Below, in pieces: positions 24,401 through 36,235 of a DNA stretch of 64,000 nt (within the stretch, counting starts at the first letter, position 1; each line of letters begins with the position of its first letter). The position numbers and the translations under genes were made by a program. The notes below the pieces were generated by a model, which searched no databases, was not told the origin of the DNA, and saw only the letters and a program-made list of their open reading frames with translations. Source of the DNA: Pelodera strongyloides (Eukaryota; Nematoda; Chromadorea; Rhabditida; Rhabditidae); contig JAANDG010000048.1 in NCBI GenBank assembly GCA_036852015.1, positions 186,001-250,000 of the forward strand, read 5' to 3'.

Positions 24401-26435
24401 GCCTGGTCGCATCGTCATCCACTACGATACAGTACAAGTTCTGCGGATGGTAGACCGATGAGAGCATGAAAAGCACCTGAAAAAAGGAAACTCGAAACTC
24501 GAATTTGAAACTCGAAACTCACACGGTACCAGAAAGTCGATTTTGGAAATCGAAAGAAACCCAGATACCGGAATTCGGAAACAGAGCGGAACGTGAATAA
24601 TCATATGTGGTTACAAGTAGTAAGAATATTGGAAACAAAATGTTCCATGTGTGATATTGTGATAGTGATAATTATTATCTCTTTATTTCATAAAACAAAA
24701 ATGCAGATAAGTATGTAGAAACAAAAGAAAGAGAGAGAGAGAAACACTCGCAGGCTTGACACATTTAAGAGGTCTAGCTACTTAGGTGGCGCTACTTGTT
24801 TCTATGAGGACGAGAAACTACCTGAGCAATATTTTTGTAGACGACCAATCCATAGGCAAGTGGGAAATCCTCCTCCTCTTTAGACAAAGGATTAGTTGGG
24901 AAGTCAAAGAGGTGCCTGATCATGGAACATCTAAAAAGAACTAAATAAAAATAAATAAATACTGACTCTAATGTTTGAACCCTTTTGTTTGAATTTATTG
25001 ATTTTTTTTTGAGTTGTGCTCATCAGTCATAGAATCAAGATAATTCTTACAAGATAATCGAATAGTGTGCTCATTAGTCAGAGAATCAAGATAATTGTTA
25101 CACTATAATTGAGTAGTCCTCCATTCTAAGCTCCTCCCCCCACAACGGTCCGTAGCCAATCACAGTGCCCCGATGCTTCGTACTGTGGCAGAGAAAACTC
25201 CCAGACTGGCATTGCCCAGTTTATCCATGTACTGTGTATGGAAAGTTGTACCAAGCGCAAGACCTACATGCATAAAAGATGGCCCTGACGTCACAACATC
25301 ACTAACCTATCAGTGGCGTTCTGCAGTGCCCGCTCCACCATGTACGTGTCGTAGATCCACTGTTTATAGAAGTCTCGCGTTCTCTCGTTCTCCATAATAC
25401 CATCACAATCAATATCGATCCGATCGAGCAAATTGCCGGGTGGATACCTAAAGCAGTATTGTACCTACTTTGAGAAATTTGCATAGTGCATATCCTATGT
25501 ACCCTATGCAAATTTTGGGTGCCCGTCAATAACCCCCCCCCCTGTCCCTAACCGTGTAAGCGAGGAAACTTATTTAAACACCTCCTCTCCATACTCATAC
25601 ATATTAACATAAACATGATAGCAAGAGCAAGGGTTAAACGAAAAGAAATGAACTCAATTGTCTAATTTATTTATTTATTTATTAAATAACACCGAGGTGT
25701 GCATCAAATAATATGATGAAGAGAAAGCAATGTAGATATAACGTAGCCATTGGTACTGTAGTCGATTAGCAATCGGGTAAAAGAAAAAAAAGGTGTATCA
25801 TACAAGTGTATATATCTTGGCCTGCTTTACAAAGTTTTGCAAATATTTCCCAAATCTTTTGTTATGTTAATTGCCTACCTTCTGCTGTCACAATCGAAAA
25901 AGACACCTCCATTCCAGCATTCTATCGTGTAACTTGTCCTAGAAGAATATTTCCTTTAAATCATCAACAAAAAAATTATCAAAAAAAAAATACTAAATAT
26001 TTCAGCATTTACTCTCGTCCAAAGAAGCTTCGACCCGAGTTCGATTCCGGCCCGTGACACCTTTGAAACCACCACCAGGCGAGGGAATCATGGGCGTTCC
26101 CTCCGGGCCCTAGCCCGAAGAAGTAATTTTCATCTGGAACTCGTCGCCTACTGCTCAAGACCTCTGCGGAACATGTCGTAAGCAAACACTGAATCTGTAT
26201 TTTCACCCTTGAATAAAGGTGCACGCTCTTGAAGCGTAAAAGAATAAAAAATAAAAAGCTGCTCAAGTAATGTAATAATGCACGAAATTTTATTTGAAAA
26301 AAAAAAGTTGAAAATTGCAAAACGAAAAGTTCACCTATATTTCCAGTACAAAAAATGTACAACGCTCAACAGGAATAGTGCGACGAATACATAGAAGAGA
26401 ACTTTTTGTAGTCTCCGTTTGAAGTGACGAGTGTT
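21499..26435 (-). CDS. Family GT14 glycosyltransferase (Core-2/I-branching type), type II membrane protein
   Basis: Exons (minus): 26435-26335, 25447-25307, 24930-24822, 24476-24345, 24096-23995, 23610 to about 23334, 22816-22735, 21974-21885, 21638-21499; phases agree except around the sixth/seventh exons. Order of features: basic stop-transfer and a single membrane segment ([20 protein letters not shown]), stem, then the Branch domain: [106 protein letters not shown]. These are the GT14 hallmarks. The family adds beta-1,6-linked GlcNAc (in some nematode members Glc) to O-glycans in the Golgi lumen, from UDP-sugar. The block usually found before the PDEHLWAT exon, which carries a conserved aromatic/Ser-Arg motif, is not resolved. 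The initiator is probably an ATG ending a short exon at about 26724 (ATG|GTAAGT), or another upstream exon. The last exon may end at TGA 21501-21499 or be spliced at 21511. Confidence 0.88.
22057..22125 (+). repeat. tRNA-derived sequence
   Basis: A-box-like TAGCTCAGTGACTAGTGCG and B-box GGTTCGAATTC at tRNA-like spacing, but no paired acceptor stem. A tRNA pseudogene or SINE head inside a GT14 intron. Confidence 0.5.
22358..22502 (+). mobile_element. SINE-like repeat, copy 1
   Basis: Shares CATCTGGAACTCGTCGCCTA, CTCTGCGGAACATGTC and the 3' end CCTTGAATAAAGGTGCACGC with the copies at 26066 and 50452, then GAAGCGT and an A tail. Lies in a GT14 intron. Confidence 0.75.
22857..23020. repeat. (CA)n microsatellite in GT14 intron
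   Basis: About 164 bp of CACG/CACA; spurious Cys/Val-rich frames on the minus strand. Confidence 0.95.
23935..23975. mobile_element. AGCG element, right-end fragment
   Basis: TTCAAAAACCGGCCGGTATT then TCGGTTTAA: only the last 35-40 bp of the element remain. It lies 20 bp downstream of a GT14 donor site. Confidence 0.65.
25475..25525. repeat. Fragment related to the AGCGAAATGC foldback
   Basis: AATTTGCATAGTGCATATCC and TATGTACCCTATGCAAATTT form a small palindrome like the arms of the 8186-8352 element. Confidence 0.4.
26020..26245 (+). mobile_element. SINE-like repeat, copy 2, with tRNA B-box-like head
   Basis: GAGTTCGATTCCGG at 26037-26050 resembles a tRNA B box. The body (26066-26230) matches copies 1 and 3, starting CCACCACCAGGCGAGGGAAT. 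It ends GAAGCGTAAAAG followed by an AATAAAAAATAAAA tail. This layout fits a tRNA-derived SINE. Confidence 0.7.
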
Positions 26436-26936
26436 CTAAAATAATATTAAATTGGGTTATACATTTTTTTATGTAAACACGTCGTCAGCTTGGGATCCCA
26501 CCGTATGATTAGGGTATGGATTTTAACGAAAAAGTTTTCTTATGGACGAGAATCGAGCCAGTGCCGTTGGGTTACCACTGTCACCAGTTACCACCGTTAT
26601 AACCGTAACCTAGCAACGCCTGTCGGAAAATAGAGATTTACGTAGGCCTTTGGCTGCCTAGGCTTATCTAGAACCTTACCGGAATTCTTCAAACTTTTCC
26701 CAACTCGAACGCGCCTATACTTACCATACACTGGCATTGTAATCGAATTCTAGCATAAAACGCATACATAACAACTATGAAAATAATGCAAAGATTTGAT
26801 TTGTAAATGCTAATATTTCTCGTAAATCATGCATGCAGATTTCTCATATTCGAACGTTCATATGCAAATGCCCGAAACACTGTTTGTAGAATTATACAAG
26901 TCCCCTGATAACAAGTAAACAAACTAACAAGCTAAG

Positions 26937-27185
26937 ATGGACATTTCCGATGAGATGGACATTTCCGGAAAAGAAATAGAAAACTTTTGGTTCGAGATGG
27001 ATTTCACCAGAAAAGAATGCAATGGCCACGCATATACATGCAAATGATCGATTGATTTTAGTTTCAATTACGGTACATTTGCATTTTCGACAATTATTTT
27101 GCATGTATTATTTTTTTCTCGGTGTCCATCTGGAACCACTTTTTTCTTTTCTTTTCCGGAAAATGTCCATCTCGAATGCGCCCTT
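26937..27185. mobile_element. Inverted-repeat element with 10-bp flanking direct repeats
   Basis: Ends ATGGACATTTCCG..GAGATGGACATTTCCGGAAA and inverse TTTTCCGGAAAATGTCCATC at the right. ACAAGCTAAG occurs directly at 26927-26936 and again at 27186-27195, a likely target-site duplication. No transposase ORF, so non-autonomous. Confidence 0.75.
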
Positions 27186-27437
27186 ACAAGCTAAGCGCTA
27201 CATTTCAGGCTCGCGAAATCTTGTATAGAAAGTTCCATGTATTATATTTATATATATGTAAACAAACGTGAGGTCGCTTAAATCACAGCCCTACCGCATA
27301 TCCTAAGAATATTTAACAAAAAAACGTGAGTCCGACAAAATAAACAATCTATCTACCTGTACCTAACCCTAGCGTAAACTCAAAGAACATGCTATGCGCT
27401 CAAAACCATCAATAAAATTACACTATAATTTGTGAAG

Positions 27438-27835
27438 CTGTGTAACTGCTGGTTTTTGAAACGGATTTTGAATAACTGCATTCTCATGCATCATATTCAC
27501 ACATGCAAATGAGAGACTAGAATAAAAAATCGGGCTAAATTCGAGCTCACTTAACATAAATAGATACACATCACAGGAAAACGAAATAATTTCCGAAACC
27601 ACAGAAAATCCGCCGTTGACCCGTCAATGGTTTTTACCGAAAACAGCATCTGGTGGCTGGTTCGTTACCGGTTCGTGACTATCTGGTGACCAGTTGATGA
27701 CGGTTTTCGATAAAACTTGACCCACGAAAAAACCAGTGAACCGTCATCAAATGGGTTCACCCACTCCCTATGATGTAGGATAGGAATGCAGTTGTCCATC
27801 ATACGTTTCAACAATCGGATGTTATTTTGCTTTAA
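27438..27835. mobile_element. AGCG-type element interrupted by an insertion
   Basis: Left half 27438-27570 (GCTGGTTTTTGAAACGGATT, ATGCAAATGAG, TAACATAAATA), right end 27782-27835 (GGAATGCAGTTGTCC...TTGCTTTAA). About 210 bp of another repeat (27570-27780) splits it. Its right TTAA (27832-27835) is shared with the next foldback. Confidence 0.65.
27575..27775. repeat. Dispersed repeat rich in GGTGACC/GACGGTTTTCG
   Basis: Contains GACGGTTTTCGATAAAA and ACCGTCATCAAATGG in inverted order. Related pieces: 29276-29465 (GACGGTTTTCGAG..ACCGTCGCCAAACGG), 44385-44470 and 47150-47315. Confidence 0.5.
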
Positions 27836-28002
27836 AGCGAAATGCTAGCCCCTTTGGAAAATTTGCATATGATAAGCAAATCCTATGTATCCTATGCTAA
27901 TTTTGCGCGATCGTCCACGGCAATCACGCAAAATTAGCATAGGATACATAGGATTTGCTTATCATATGCAAATTTTCCAAAGAGGCTGGTATTTCGCTTT
28001 AA
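27832..28002. mobile_element. AGCGAAATGC foldback, copy 2
   Basis: 171 bp, arms nearly perfect, same sequence as the 8186 copy with loop TCCACGGCAATC. Confidence 0.9.
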
Positions 28003-28423
28003 GATAGATAAATCACCCACTCTCACGAACATTTTCCACGGGAGCGGTAGGTCAGTAGATTTGTAGTATGACATTTCTATCTTATATTTTTTTAATGTTA
28101 CTATATACTCCTTTTTAGATAATTCTGCAGCGTGTCATAGCTCCATAAACACACTGAAAAGACTATAAAAATGAAGCAAAAACACTACAAAGGACACCGT
28201 CAACTGAATAAAGTGTAGAAAAAAAAGGAAAATTGGGAATAAATTATTATAAAACGTAGGTGAAGCACAATTCTAACTGTAAATGAAGGAATGATCATTT
28301 GTTGTTGGAAAAAAAAAAACTACTACAGTGATGGTGGTTTTGTTCACCTTGATGTGACCCAATAAGCCAATAACTAATCACAAGCTAATTAATTATAAGT
28401 AAAAGTTCTCGAAAAGCTTCAAC

Positions 28424-28594
28424 TTAAAGCGAAATGCTAGCGCCTTTGGAAAATTTGCATATGATAAGTAAATCCTATGTATCCTATGCTAATTTTGTAC
28501 GATTGCAGTGGACGATCGTACAAAATTAGCATAGGATACATAGGATTTGCTTATCATATGCAAATTTTCCAAAGGGGCTAGCATTTCGCTTTAA
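28424..28594. mobile_element. AGCGAAATGC foldback, copy 3
   Basis: 171 bp with TTAA at both ends, arms as in copies 1 and 2, loop around GATTGCAGTGGACGATC. Confidence 0.9.
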
Positions 28595-29202
28595 ACAATA
28601 TACAATGAACGAATATTCACAAAAGCCACCTAACTCATTAGCTACATTTACACACAATTTTTAATCTTTTTGAACCGTTTGTCTAGATAAGAAAAAGGTG
28701 TTTAGATAAGAATAGGGTGGGGTTGAAAATATGGGAAATTTTCATCTTATTTCCTTATGTTTTCCATATAAGAAGTATTTTTATTTTTAAAATCCATATA
28801 ACAAATTACACTACTCTTTAGAGAGAAAAAAAACCTATGAAAATATTTCAGAAAATGCAATTTTTGTTTTCTTGTTGTTATCATACAATCGACATACACA
28901 TAATTCCCCTTTTCAAATAATAATAATTGTGGATTAAATAGCTATAAAAAGTCACGCCGGAACCTTTGGAACATTGAAACACAAAAATGAAAAGAATATA
29001 AAAATTTCAATCCAATTTCAAAGTTTACTATTTGATAAGCATTTTTTATTGTCATTTTTTAGGGCTTTTAGGCGTGACTGGGAATGCCGTTTAGTTTGTA
29101 TAAGGACAGAAAAATGCAGACTTCTTATTTTGTTCACCAGAATGTGCTCCGCTGTCCCAGAGCACAGAAAAACCGTCAGTAGCCGAGAACAAATTGGTTC
29201 CA

Positions 29203-29205
29203 CAG

Positions 29206-29272
<67 letters not shown>
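29203..29272. repeat. Poly(A) tract of about 70 bp
   Basis: A-run with one G at 29243. It precedes the dispersed repeat at 29276. Confidence 0.9.
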
Positions 29273-29274
<2 letters not shown>

Positions 29275-29275
29275 A

Positions 29276-29465
29276 AACCATTTGGTGACCGATCACCGAC
29301 CACTTGACTGACTTGACAACCACTTAGTGACTATGTGCTGACCATATTGACGACGGTTTTCGAGAAAAAAAATGATTACGATCAGTTCGCAAAGTAGTGG
29401 TTTGGCGAACTGAAAAACCGAGAACCGTCGCCAAACGGTCACCCGTTGTGGTGCTGATCATTCAT
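29276..29465. repeat. Dispersed GGTGACC repeat, second copy
   Basis: Starts ACCATTTGGTGACCGATCAC and holds GACGACGGTTTTCGAG and ACCGTCGCCAAACGG; related to 27575-27775 and 47150-47315. Confidence 0.5.
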
Positions 29466-29510
29466 CAAGTCCACTCCATTTGTCCACTTTATTTATTGCC
29501 CTAAAGAAAA

Positions 29511-29673
29511 AAATACCGGCCCGTCTTTGTAACGCATCGCGGTCAACTGATTTTTACGTATTTGTGCTAGTTTGCTCAAATTTAGTTCCATTTTTTATGC
29601 TAGTTTATATTCATTTGAAATAAGAAGGGTTCATACGATGTGTTTCAAAAAACTGGCCGGTATTTCGTTTTAA
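29511..29673. mobile_element. AGCG inverted-repeat element, copy 4 (diverged)
   Basis: AAATACCGGCCCGTC left and CTGGCCGGTATTTCG right, with TTAA at 29670-29673. The interior is inverted relative to copy 1. Confidence 0.65.
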
Positions 29674-29957
29674 GTGCATGCAAGTATATACAGTATGCGG
29701 ACAAAGTTTCTGGAAAAAAAACTTGAACTAGATAATATGAATTAATTGTAAAACATTACTGTTAAAACCGAAATATCGCAATATAGTAAGAAGCACTAAA
29801 AAACCGGTGGTACTCCGAGAGAGAGAGAGAGCTACCGTAATCACAACTAATTTGCACGTTGCTTTTGTAAAACCACAACAAAGAAACCCTAGCGACAACT
29901 CGTCACGAGAGGCATGCGTACTTGAAAGCATTTTCAAACCACTATGCTATGATAAAA

Positions 29958-30395
29958 AAACTTATGGGGTTTCCATGTATGCCAAAAACAACTGTGCGTT
30001 CCCTTCCAAGTATGCAAAAATTTACCGTATTTTCCCTGATTTGAATATTTTACATGATAAATTAATACATGGGTCTCGCGAAGTCGTAAAATAGGCTAAT
30101 GGGGTTTGCAAGTGTGCCCGATTTTCCTTGCAAGTATCGAAAAATTTACCGTATCTTGGCACTACACGAACATATCTACAGGCAGTTTTTACGACCGATC
30201 GCCACGGGACCATTTGTCCGACAAATGATTTGCTTTGTTGGCGGATTTTCTATAGTGTGGATGTGTCAAAGTTACGGTAAATTGGTGTAAAAAGCACACG
30301 ATTTTGCGAATTGATACTTGCAAGGAAAACTCGCGGTTTTTGGCATACTTGCAAACCCCATAAATTTGTCCGGATACTTGGAAATCCCATTACAA
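29958..30395. mobile_element. Long palindromic element with GGGGTTTCCATGTATGCC ends
   Basis: The left (ATGGGGTTTCCATGTATGCC) and right (GGCATACTTGCAAACCCCAT) ends are inverted. Internal repeats AAAATTTACCGTAT and GCAAGTAT recur in both orientations. Same family as 20123 and 42288. Confidence 0.6.
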
Positions 30396-30719
30396 CAAAT
30401 ATGTCCTTACATTAAGAAAATTAAACACTTGAGTTTTATAAGACGATGTTTTATACTGAATGTCCGCACTTTTTTATTTATATCTATCTCTTTATATATT
30501 TATCTTTTAAATAAACCGAGGTGTGCGTCAAATAATATGATTATATGATGAATAGAAAACAATGCACATATAGCTAAGTAACAAACCATTGTTAATTGGT
30601 ACTGTAGTACTGTCGTCGATTAGCAATCAGGCGAAAGAAAAATGGAAACATCGTACATTATGCGAAGTTATAAAACATAAAAAAAACATCCTACATTATA
30701 CGAATTAGAGTTAGAGACT

Positions 30720-30848
30720 TAGAGAGATAGAGAAAGAAGAGGTTAGATAAGTGAGCGAGGAAGAGAGTAAACGTCTTACCACAAGAGCAGAAGCTTTCAA
30801 GAGATACAGAGAGAAAGAGCGAGAGAAAAGAGAGAGAGAAAGAGAGAG

Positions 30849-30915
<67 letters not shown>
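30720..30915. repeat. (GA)n microsatellite
   Basis: Interrupted, then pure GA tract; yields spurious Arg/Glu and Ser/Leu frames. Confidence 0.95.
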
Positions 30916-30916
<1 letters not shown>

Positions 30917-32582
30917 CGGATTTGAAGCCCTGTAAAAATTTTGATATCCACCCACCGGGTCCTTGGTGGCGGCTTCGAGCGGCGAATAAATATACATTCC
31001 TTAATAGCGTTGTCACCAGTTTTTGATGTTGTCCTGGCTACACTTTTTATTCCTGAAACGGGCCAAAATGTAAATTAGTAGCCAAAGATCCGTTCACAAT
31101 AAATGCCACAAAATATGCTGTGAATAAAAGCGCAAGACGCGCAGAACTAAAATATACTTTAGCTTATAGGATATTGAATAGAAAGGTTAAGGATATAATA
31201 TAATATATAAAGGTTGGGGCATATATGAATAACATACGCTGAAAAGTTTATCCTACGACTTCGCGCATCACAAAAAATTTTGTTCGTAGTGAAATTGAGA
31301 AAAAAAAAGAAAGAAATAAAGTAGAATTCCGTAGTAGTCCCGAGGTGCGCTTTTGGACTCACTGCACAATACATTGCTCACTTTACACACAGTGATAGAC
31401 AACATCAAGAATGTAAATATCGACATTGACTAAAAAGAGTATACCATAAAAGGAGTATACCATTATAATCATTCTTCGTAAAGAAAAATTATGGGGTAGC
31501 ATTACCATGTGTAGTTTTTACGGGGTTATATTCTACTATCGGTGGGGTAGCGATATACAATTATATCTATCAAGAGTATGATAGTATTAATGCAACAATA
31601 AGAGGGTTGGGGCAAAAGGACCTGGCCGTGACATATCATATAGTCAGTAATGATCATAGTTTAAAATTCACATTTAAAAAACCCAATTTTAATTTAGTTT
31701 GATAAAAAAAAGTCAATTTCAGTTTTCATTACGACAATATTCTTGTGTGGGGAGTGACATCCCATTGCAGCGTTCTGCCCACGCCGTTCGTTTATCTAAA
31801 CCAAGTGTATACATACAATTTATATACATACATTGCGGGCTGAGCAAAAAGTAACAGGCCGGCAGTTGCCATATTTTAAAGCGGTACGTCATGCAGTTTT
31901 AAAACGTATTCTTCATAATTGCATCCCAATTTAGTATATTCAAATTTGCACCGAAAGTGCACGTATTAATAAAATTTTAAGTTTCGTAATATCGTTTCGT
32001 TACAAAAACAAAAACTGTTAAAAAAAACTAGTTACAAGTTACGAAACTGGGGGAACAACACACTAACCCTAGCGTAAGACTCCGCTATATATTAATGTTG
32101 TGGAACGTACATATTGTCACATAGATATGCGATATGCCATACCTATTTTGGAAAGTCAATTAAACGTTGTACTTTTTTATGAGATGTTATCGTTTGTTGT
32201 CGACTTACAAATTTCATACATTCATACTGCATACTTCATACTACGCCCCAAAACATAAATGCGTGCACGGTTTCCCAATTTATTTATTTATTCATATTCT
32301 AGTTCTCTCATTGAAATTAGGGAGGAAGTTTTTCTTCGAAAACAAAAATAAATAAAAATCGGGTTAAAAAAAGGTGGCTGTAAATGTGCCAAGCAGCAGC
32401 GAATAGTGGTGGACGCGAACCATATGTATGGGAAAGAAGAGCGAAAATTTGACCGTAGCTAATTTATGGCCAGATGTTTTTTTTCTACAAATTCTACAAA
32501 ACTACGTCCGAAGTTCTAACAATAAGACCTAGGCAAATTGTCATACTACGGGCGTTAGACTCTAGAGAGAAGGGCAGAATAA

Positions 32583-32593
32583 AGAGAGAGAGG

Positions 32594-32642
<49 letters not shown>

Positions 32643-32735
32643 AGGGGGAGGGAGGGAGGGAGGAGGGAGGGAGGGAGGGAGGGAGGGAGGGAGTGATAGA
32701 GAGAGAGAGAGAGCAAGAGAGAAGAGAGGAGAAGA
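32583..32735. repeat. GA/GGGA microsatellite
   Basis: (GA)n followed by (GGGA)n from 32636 to about 32692 and again GA. Confidence 0.95.
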
Positions 32736-33579
32736 GAATAACGAACAGAAGACATAAGGCCAGACCGCGAACCCTAAGGAAACTCTGCTGCTCGTTGTAG
32801 TTACAGCATGTAGCTAATTTACGACTAAGTCCAGTTCTACACGTGTCAGCCAATTGTAATGTTTCAAAATTAAAGATAAAGGGACGAAAATTAGGGCTGT
32901 GGTCAAGATGCCTTTATTGGCCAACGTAATACCATTTAACAATCGTTAAAAGTTCGTGCTCGAAGGAACATACGTAAACAAGTTTAACAACATGGCTCCT
33001 GCGCGATGCACGACTATCAAGTTACATATAAACAGTGCAGTTTTTTTCAACAAACCGTTTCTTTTTTTAACTGAACAAGTGGTTTTGCTGTATTCCTCGG
33101 AATGAAATACCATAATACAATTATTTATTTTCCCGTTGGATTGTTTTTATACAACATTTGATACACACAAATTAATGAAATTTTTTAGTTCACTATGATT
33201 CTTGATGAGAATACATATATTGAAAACAATGAATTGCGAAAATAAATGTGCATTTAAAAGTATGATTCAGTATGAACGCTTTCAATTGCCACTTGCGATA
33301 AGGATCAATTTCATATGAAAACAGTTTACAACATCTTAAGAGAAGTGTATATAGAGAATCAATCTCGTAAACATAGTAGTAGAGTCACAACAACAGAATA
33401 ATTAAAAACAAAAAACATATTTAAACTAATCTGAATCTTAAACTTCTAACTGTTGAACACAAATAACTAATAACTAATAAATTAATAAGATATTGTGTAG
33501 GGTGTGACCAATTAAAGTAAACAACATTACGTATCAATTCTAAAAATCTTCTAATTATATAAACGAATTACTGTAGGTG

Positions 33580-33995
33580 CGCTAGCACCATGTACGTTAC
33601 GAAAGTTCAATTTGAATAAAGTGTTCCGAAAAGGGCGTCAAGCTCAATCGAATATACTATGTAAAAGGTAATAGGACATGTGGTTGTCTCCGTTAGCAAA
33701 ATGTTCATCAACGTTTTAGACGTTTTATAAGAATGAAAATACGCCTCAGACGGTGTAGAAGTCTGGTCTTTATATAAAAGACTAACTGTAGCGTGGGCGT
33801 GCGCTAACACTCACGTTATGGAGATATAATTTGAATAAATCGTTCTCTTTGGATATGAAAGAGTGCCGCCGCTTAAATTAGAATAATCTCATGTAAAAGA
33901 ACGATGCATGTCTTCATTCGTCAAGATTTTCATCTACGTTAGATACGTTTTATAAACATGGAAAGACCCCTCAGCCGGTGTAGCCGTATGGTAAG
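33580..33995. repeat. Diverged tandem duplication of about 240 bp
   Basis: Copy 1 (about 33590-33765) and copy 2 (about 33825-33995) share AATTTGAATAAA, ATGTAAAA, TTCATCWACGTT, ACGTTTTATAA, CCTCAGMCGGTGTAG in the same order. Confidence 0.65.
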
Positions 33996-34686
33996 AAAAA
34001 ATACAAAAAAAAATACTATTGCATACCAAAACACACTGTTTTTCTCACGGCAAATTATACTACTGTACTTTTTAAGTGCAACATAATATCCAACAATTAA
34101 AAGAACAACCTTGAATATAGTGACATGCCCCGCTGTTACCAATTATACGGCCACCTTATGCAAGCTATACTTTCTCACGGGAAAAGATCCCAAAAAATTG
34201 TATCAAGGCCATATTATTGAAGGCAGTGCAAAACAAATGTATACGTAAAAATACATATATAAAAATGGAAAAAATACAAATTTCTCTAAAATAAATGGAC
34301 AAAAAATGGGTGAGACAAACGTATTTTTTTTTGTTGATATTTAATATTTATTCATTTGAAAAAGGGATATTGGCTTCGGAGGAGAGAAGAAAGTCGTTGA
34401 AATTTGATACTGTAGTCATTTAGAAGAAGAATGGATAATTAATGAGAACCTAATTGGATGACAATTACTATTAGTTGCTTAATTAAAAAAAACGTGAGGA
34501 AAACCTGGACGAGTTCTAGTTTAGTTGGAAAGCCTCAATTGTTTATGTCACCTGCGTTTGGCAGTCTGAAGTCTGAAAAATATTGTGTGCCCCTTTTTAA
34601 ATTGTTTTATTTTGACACGCCGTGGTCAAGTAACACAGAAAAGTAACACTGAGACTAATGAGCGGATAAGCTAGATCGTTTCATGG

Positions 34687-34828
34687 TTAAAGCGAAATAC
34701 CGTCCGGTTTTTGAAACACATCGAGTACACCAGCATTCTTCTACAGCTTATACAAATGAACAAAATACGAATAAAAAATCGAGAAATTCAAGCAACTTTA
34801 CGTACGAAAGGCCGGTATTTCGCTTTAA
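34687..34828. mobile_element. AGCG inverted-repeat element, copy 5 (shortened)
   Basis: TTAA-AGCGAAATACCGTCC left, AGGCCGGTATTTCGCT-TTAA right; 142 bp with an internal deletion near the right end. Confidence 0.8.
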
Positions 34829-35067
34829 TTTTGTGAGCTCTGAATTCCCAGAAATTACCCAAATACGGTGTTTCTGTGTATAAAATAAATTTATTAGGAC
34901 TGTGATGTGTATGTTGTATCTGTATCCGCAGAAGGGCGGAGGGCCACAGGTGGCCGTTCGCGTCCAAAATTGTTGGGTACGAGAGTGTCGCTGCAAAAAA
35001 AGACCGCGAATTCAGTTAGTGATACAATAGATTTTCTCCCAGTGTATTTCCCTGAATCCCTTTCTGC

Positions 35068-35070
35068 AAC

Positions 35071-35135
<65 letters not shown>

Positions 35136-35150
35136 GGAGAGAGAGAGAGA
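35068..35150. repeat. (GA)n microsatellite
   Basis: Nearly pure GA. Confidence 0.95.
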
Positions 35151-35727
35151 TCTGGTACTTCATCGTCAACGATTGTAACTATCTTTTCGTAAAAGTAAAG
35201 ATATGACGAAAAGCATTTTGTACTACCATGTAATAAATCAGCTTCTATGTTCTTCTACTGCACGTTTCCCGCGAAACAAAAATGAATCCCACGTTTCCTG
35301 GCAGCCAAACACCCAATCCCACGTTTCATGAAAAGTCGCATGTCTCCTGACAGATTAGCCAATCATGTCCCGAAATTAAACACTAGGCAAGGCTTAGTGT
35401 TAGAGGCAAGGCCCCTATTTAGCGCTCACAATAAGGTCGGAATCCCGCGTTTCGCGCTTGTTTGGGAGGAAACGTGGGATTACGACTATCGCTAAACTGC
35501 GAATGAGGAACATAGTAGTAGCTTGCAGGGGTGTTGCACATTTCAGGAGAACAACACGTTCTGTTCGCAAGACCCCCGGTTGCTTAAAATTGTAGACTAA
35601 AGTCACGAAAAATGCTGCTTTCAAAATTTTAAAACCATTTGACATGAAAACATGAGCCTGCAAAAACACAAGAGGTTTTACTTTTTCTATTTTGTTCTCA
35701 CGAACGGCGACATTTTTGTGTGATAGG

Positions 35728-35738
35728 GAGGACGAGAG

Positions 35739-35775
<37 letters not shown>

Positions 35776-35790
35776 GAGAGGGGAGAAAAG

Positions 35791-35830
<40 letters not shown>

Positions 35831-36235
35831 AGAGAGAGAGAGGAAGAGAGGGGGAGAGGGGGAGAGGGAGAGAAATAGAGGGAGAGGGAAAGTATAGGGC
35901 GAAAAAGAGAGAGAGGGCGAGGGAAAATAGGGAAAGAAATAGAGAGAGAGAAAGATAGAAAATACAGAGAGAGAGAGAGGGGAAAGAAAGAGAAAAGAAA
36001 GAAGAGAAAGTATAGGAGAGAAATAGAGAGAGAGGGAAAGTATAGGGAGAGAAATAGAGAGAGAGAGAGAGAAAGTCTAGGGAGAGAAATAGAGAGAGAG
36101 GGAAAGTATAGGGAGAGAAAAAGAGAGAGAGAGAAAGTATAGGGAGAGAAATAGAGAGAGAGGGAAAGTCTAGGGAGAGAAATAGAGAGAGAGGGAAAGT
36201 ATAGGGAGAGAAATAGAGAGAGTGAGACCAGGAGA
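35728..36235. repeat. GA tract, poly(A) and a 31-bp minisatellite
   Basis: (GA)n 35740-35772, (A)n 35789-35826, irregular GA to 35990, then about seven copies of a roughly 31-bp unit GGGAGAGAAATAGAGAGAG + AGGGAAAGTATA up to 36230. The polypyrimidine minus strand gives a long Ser/Leu/Phe frame that is not a gene. Confidence 0.9.
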
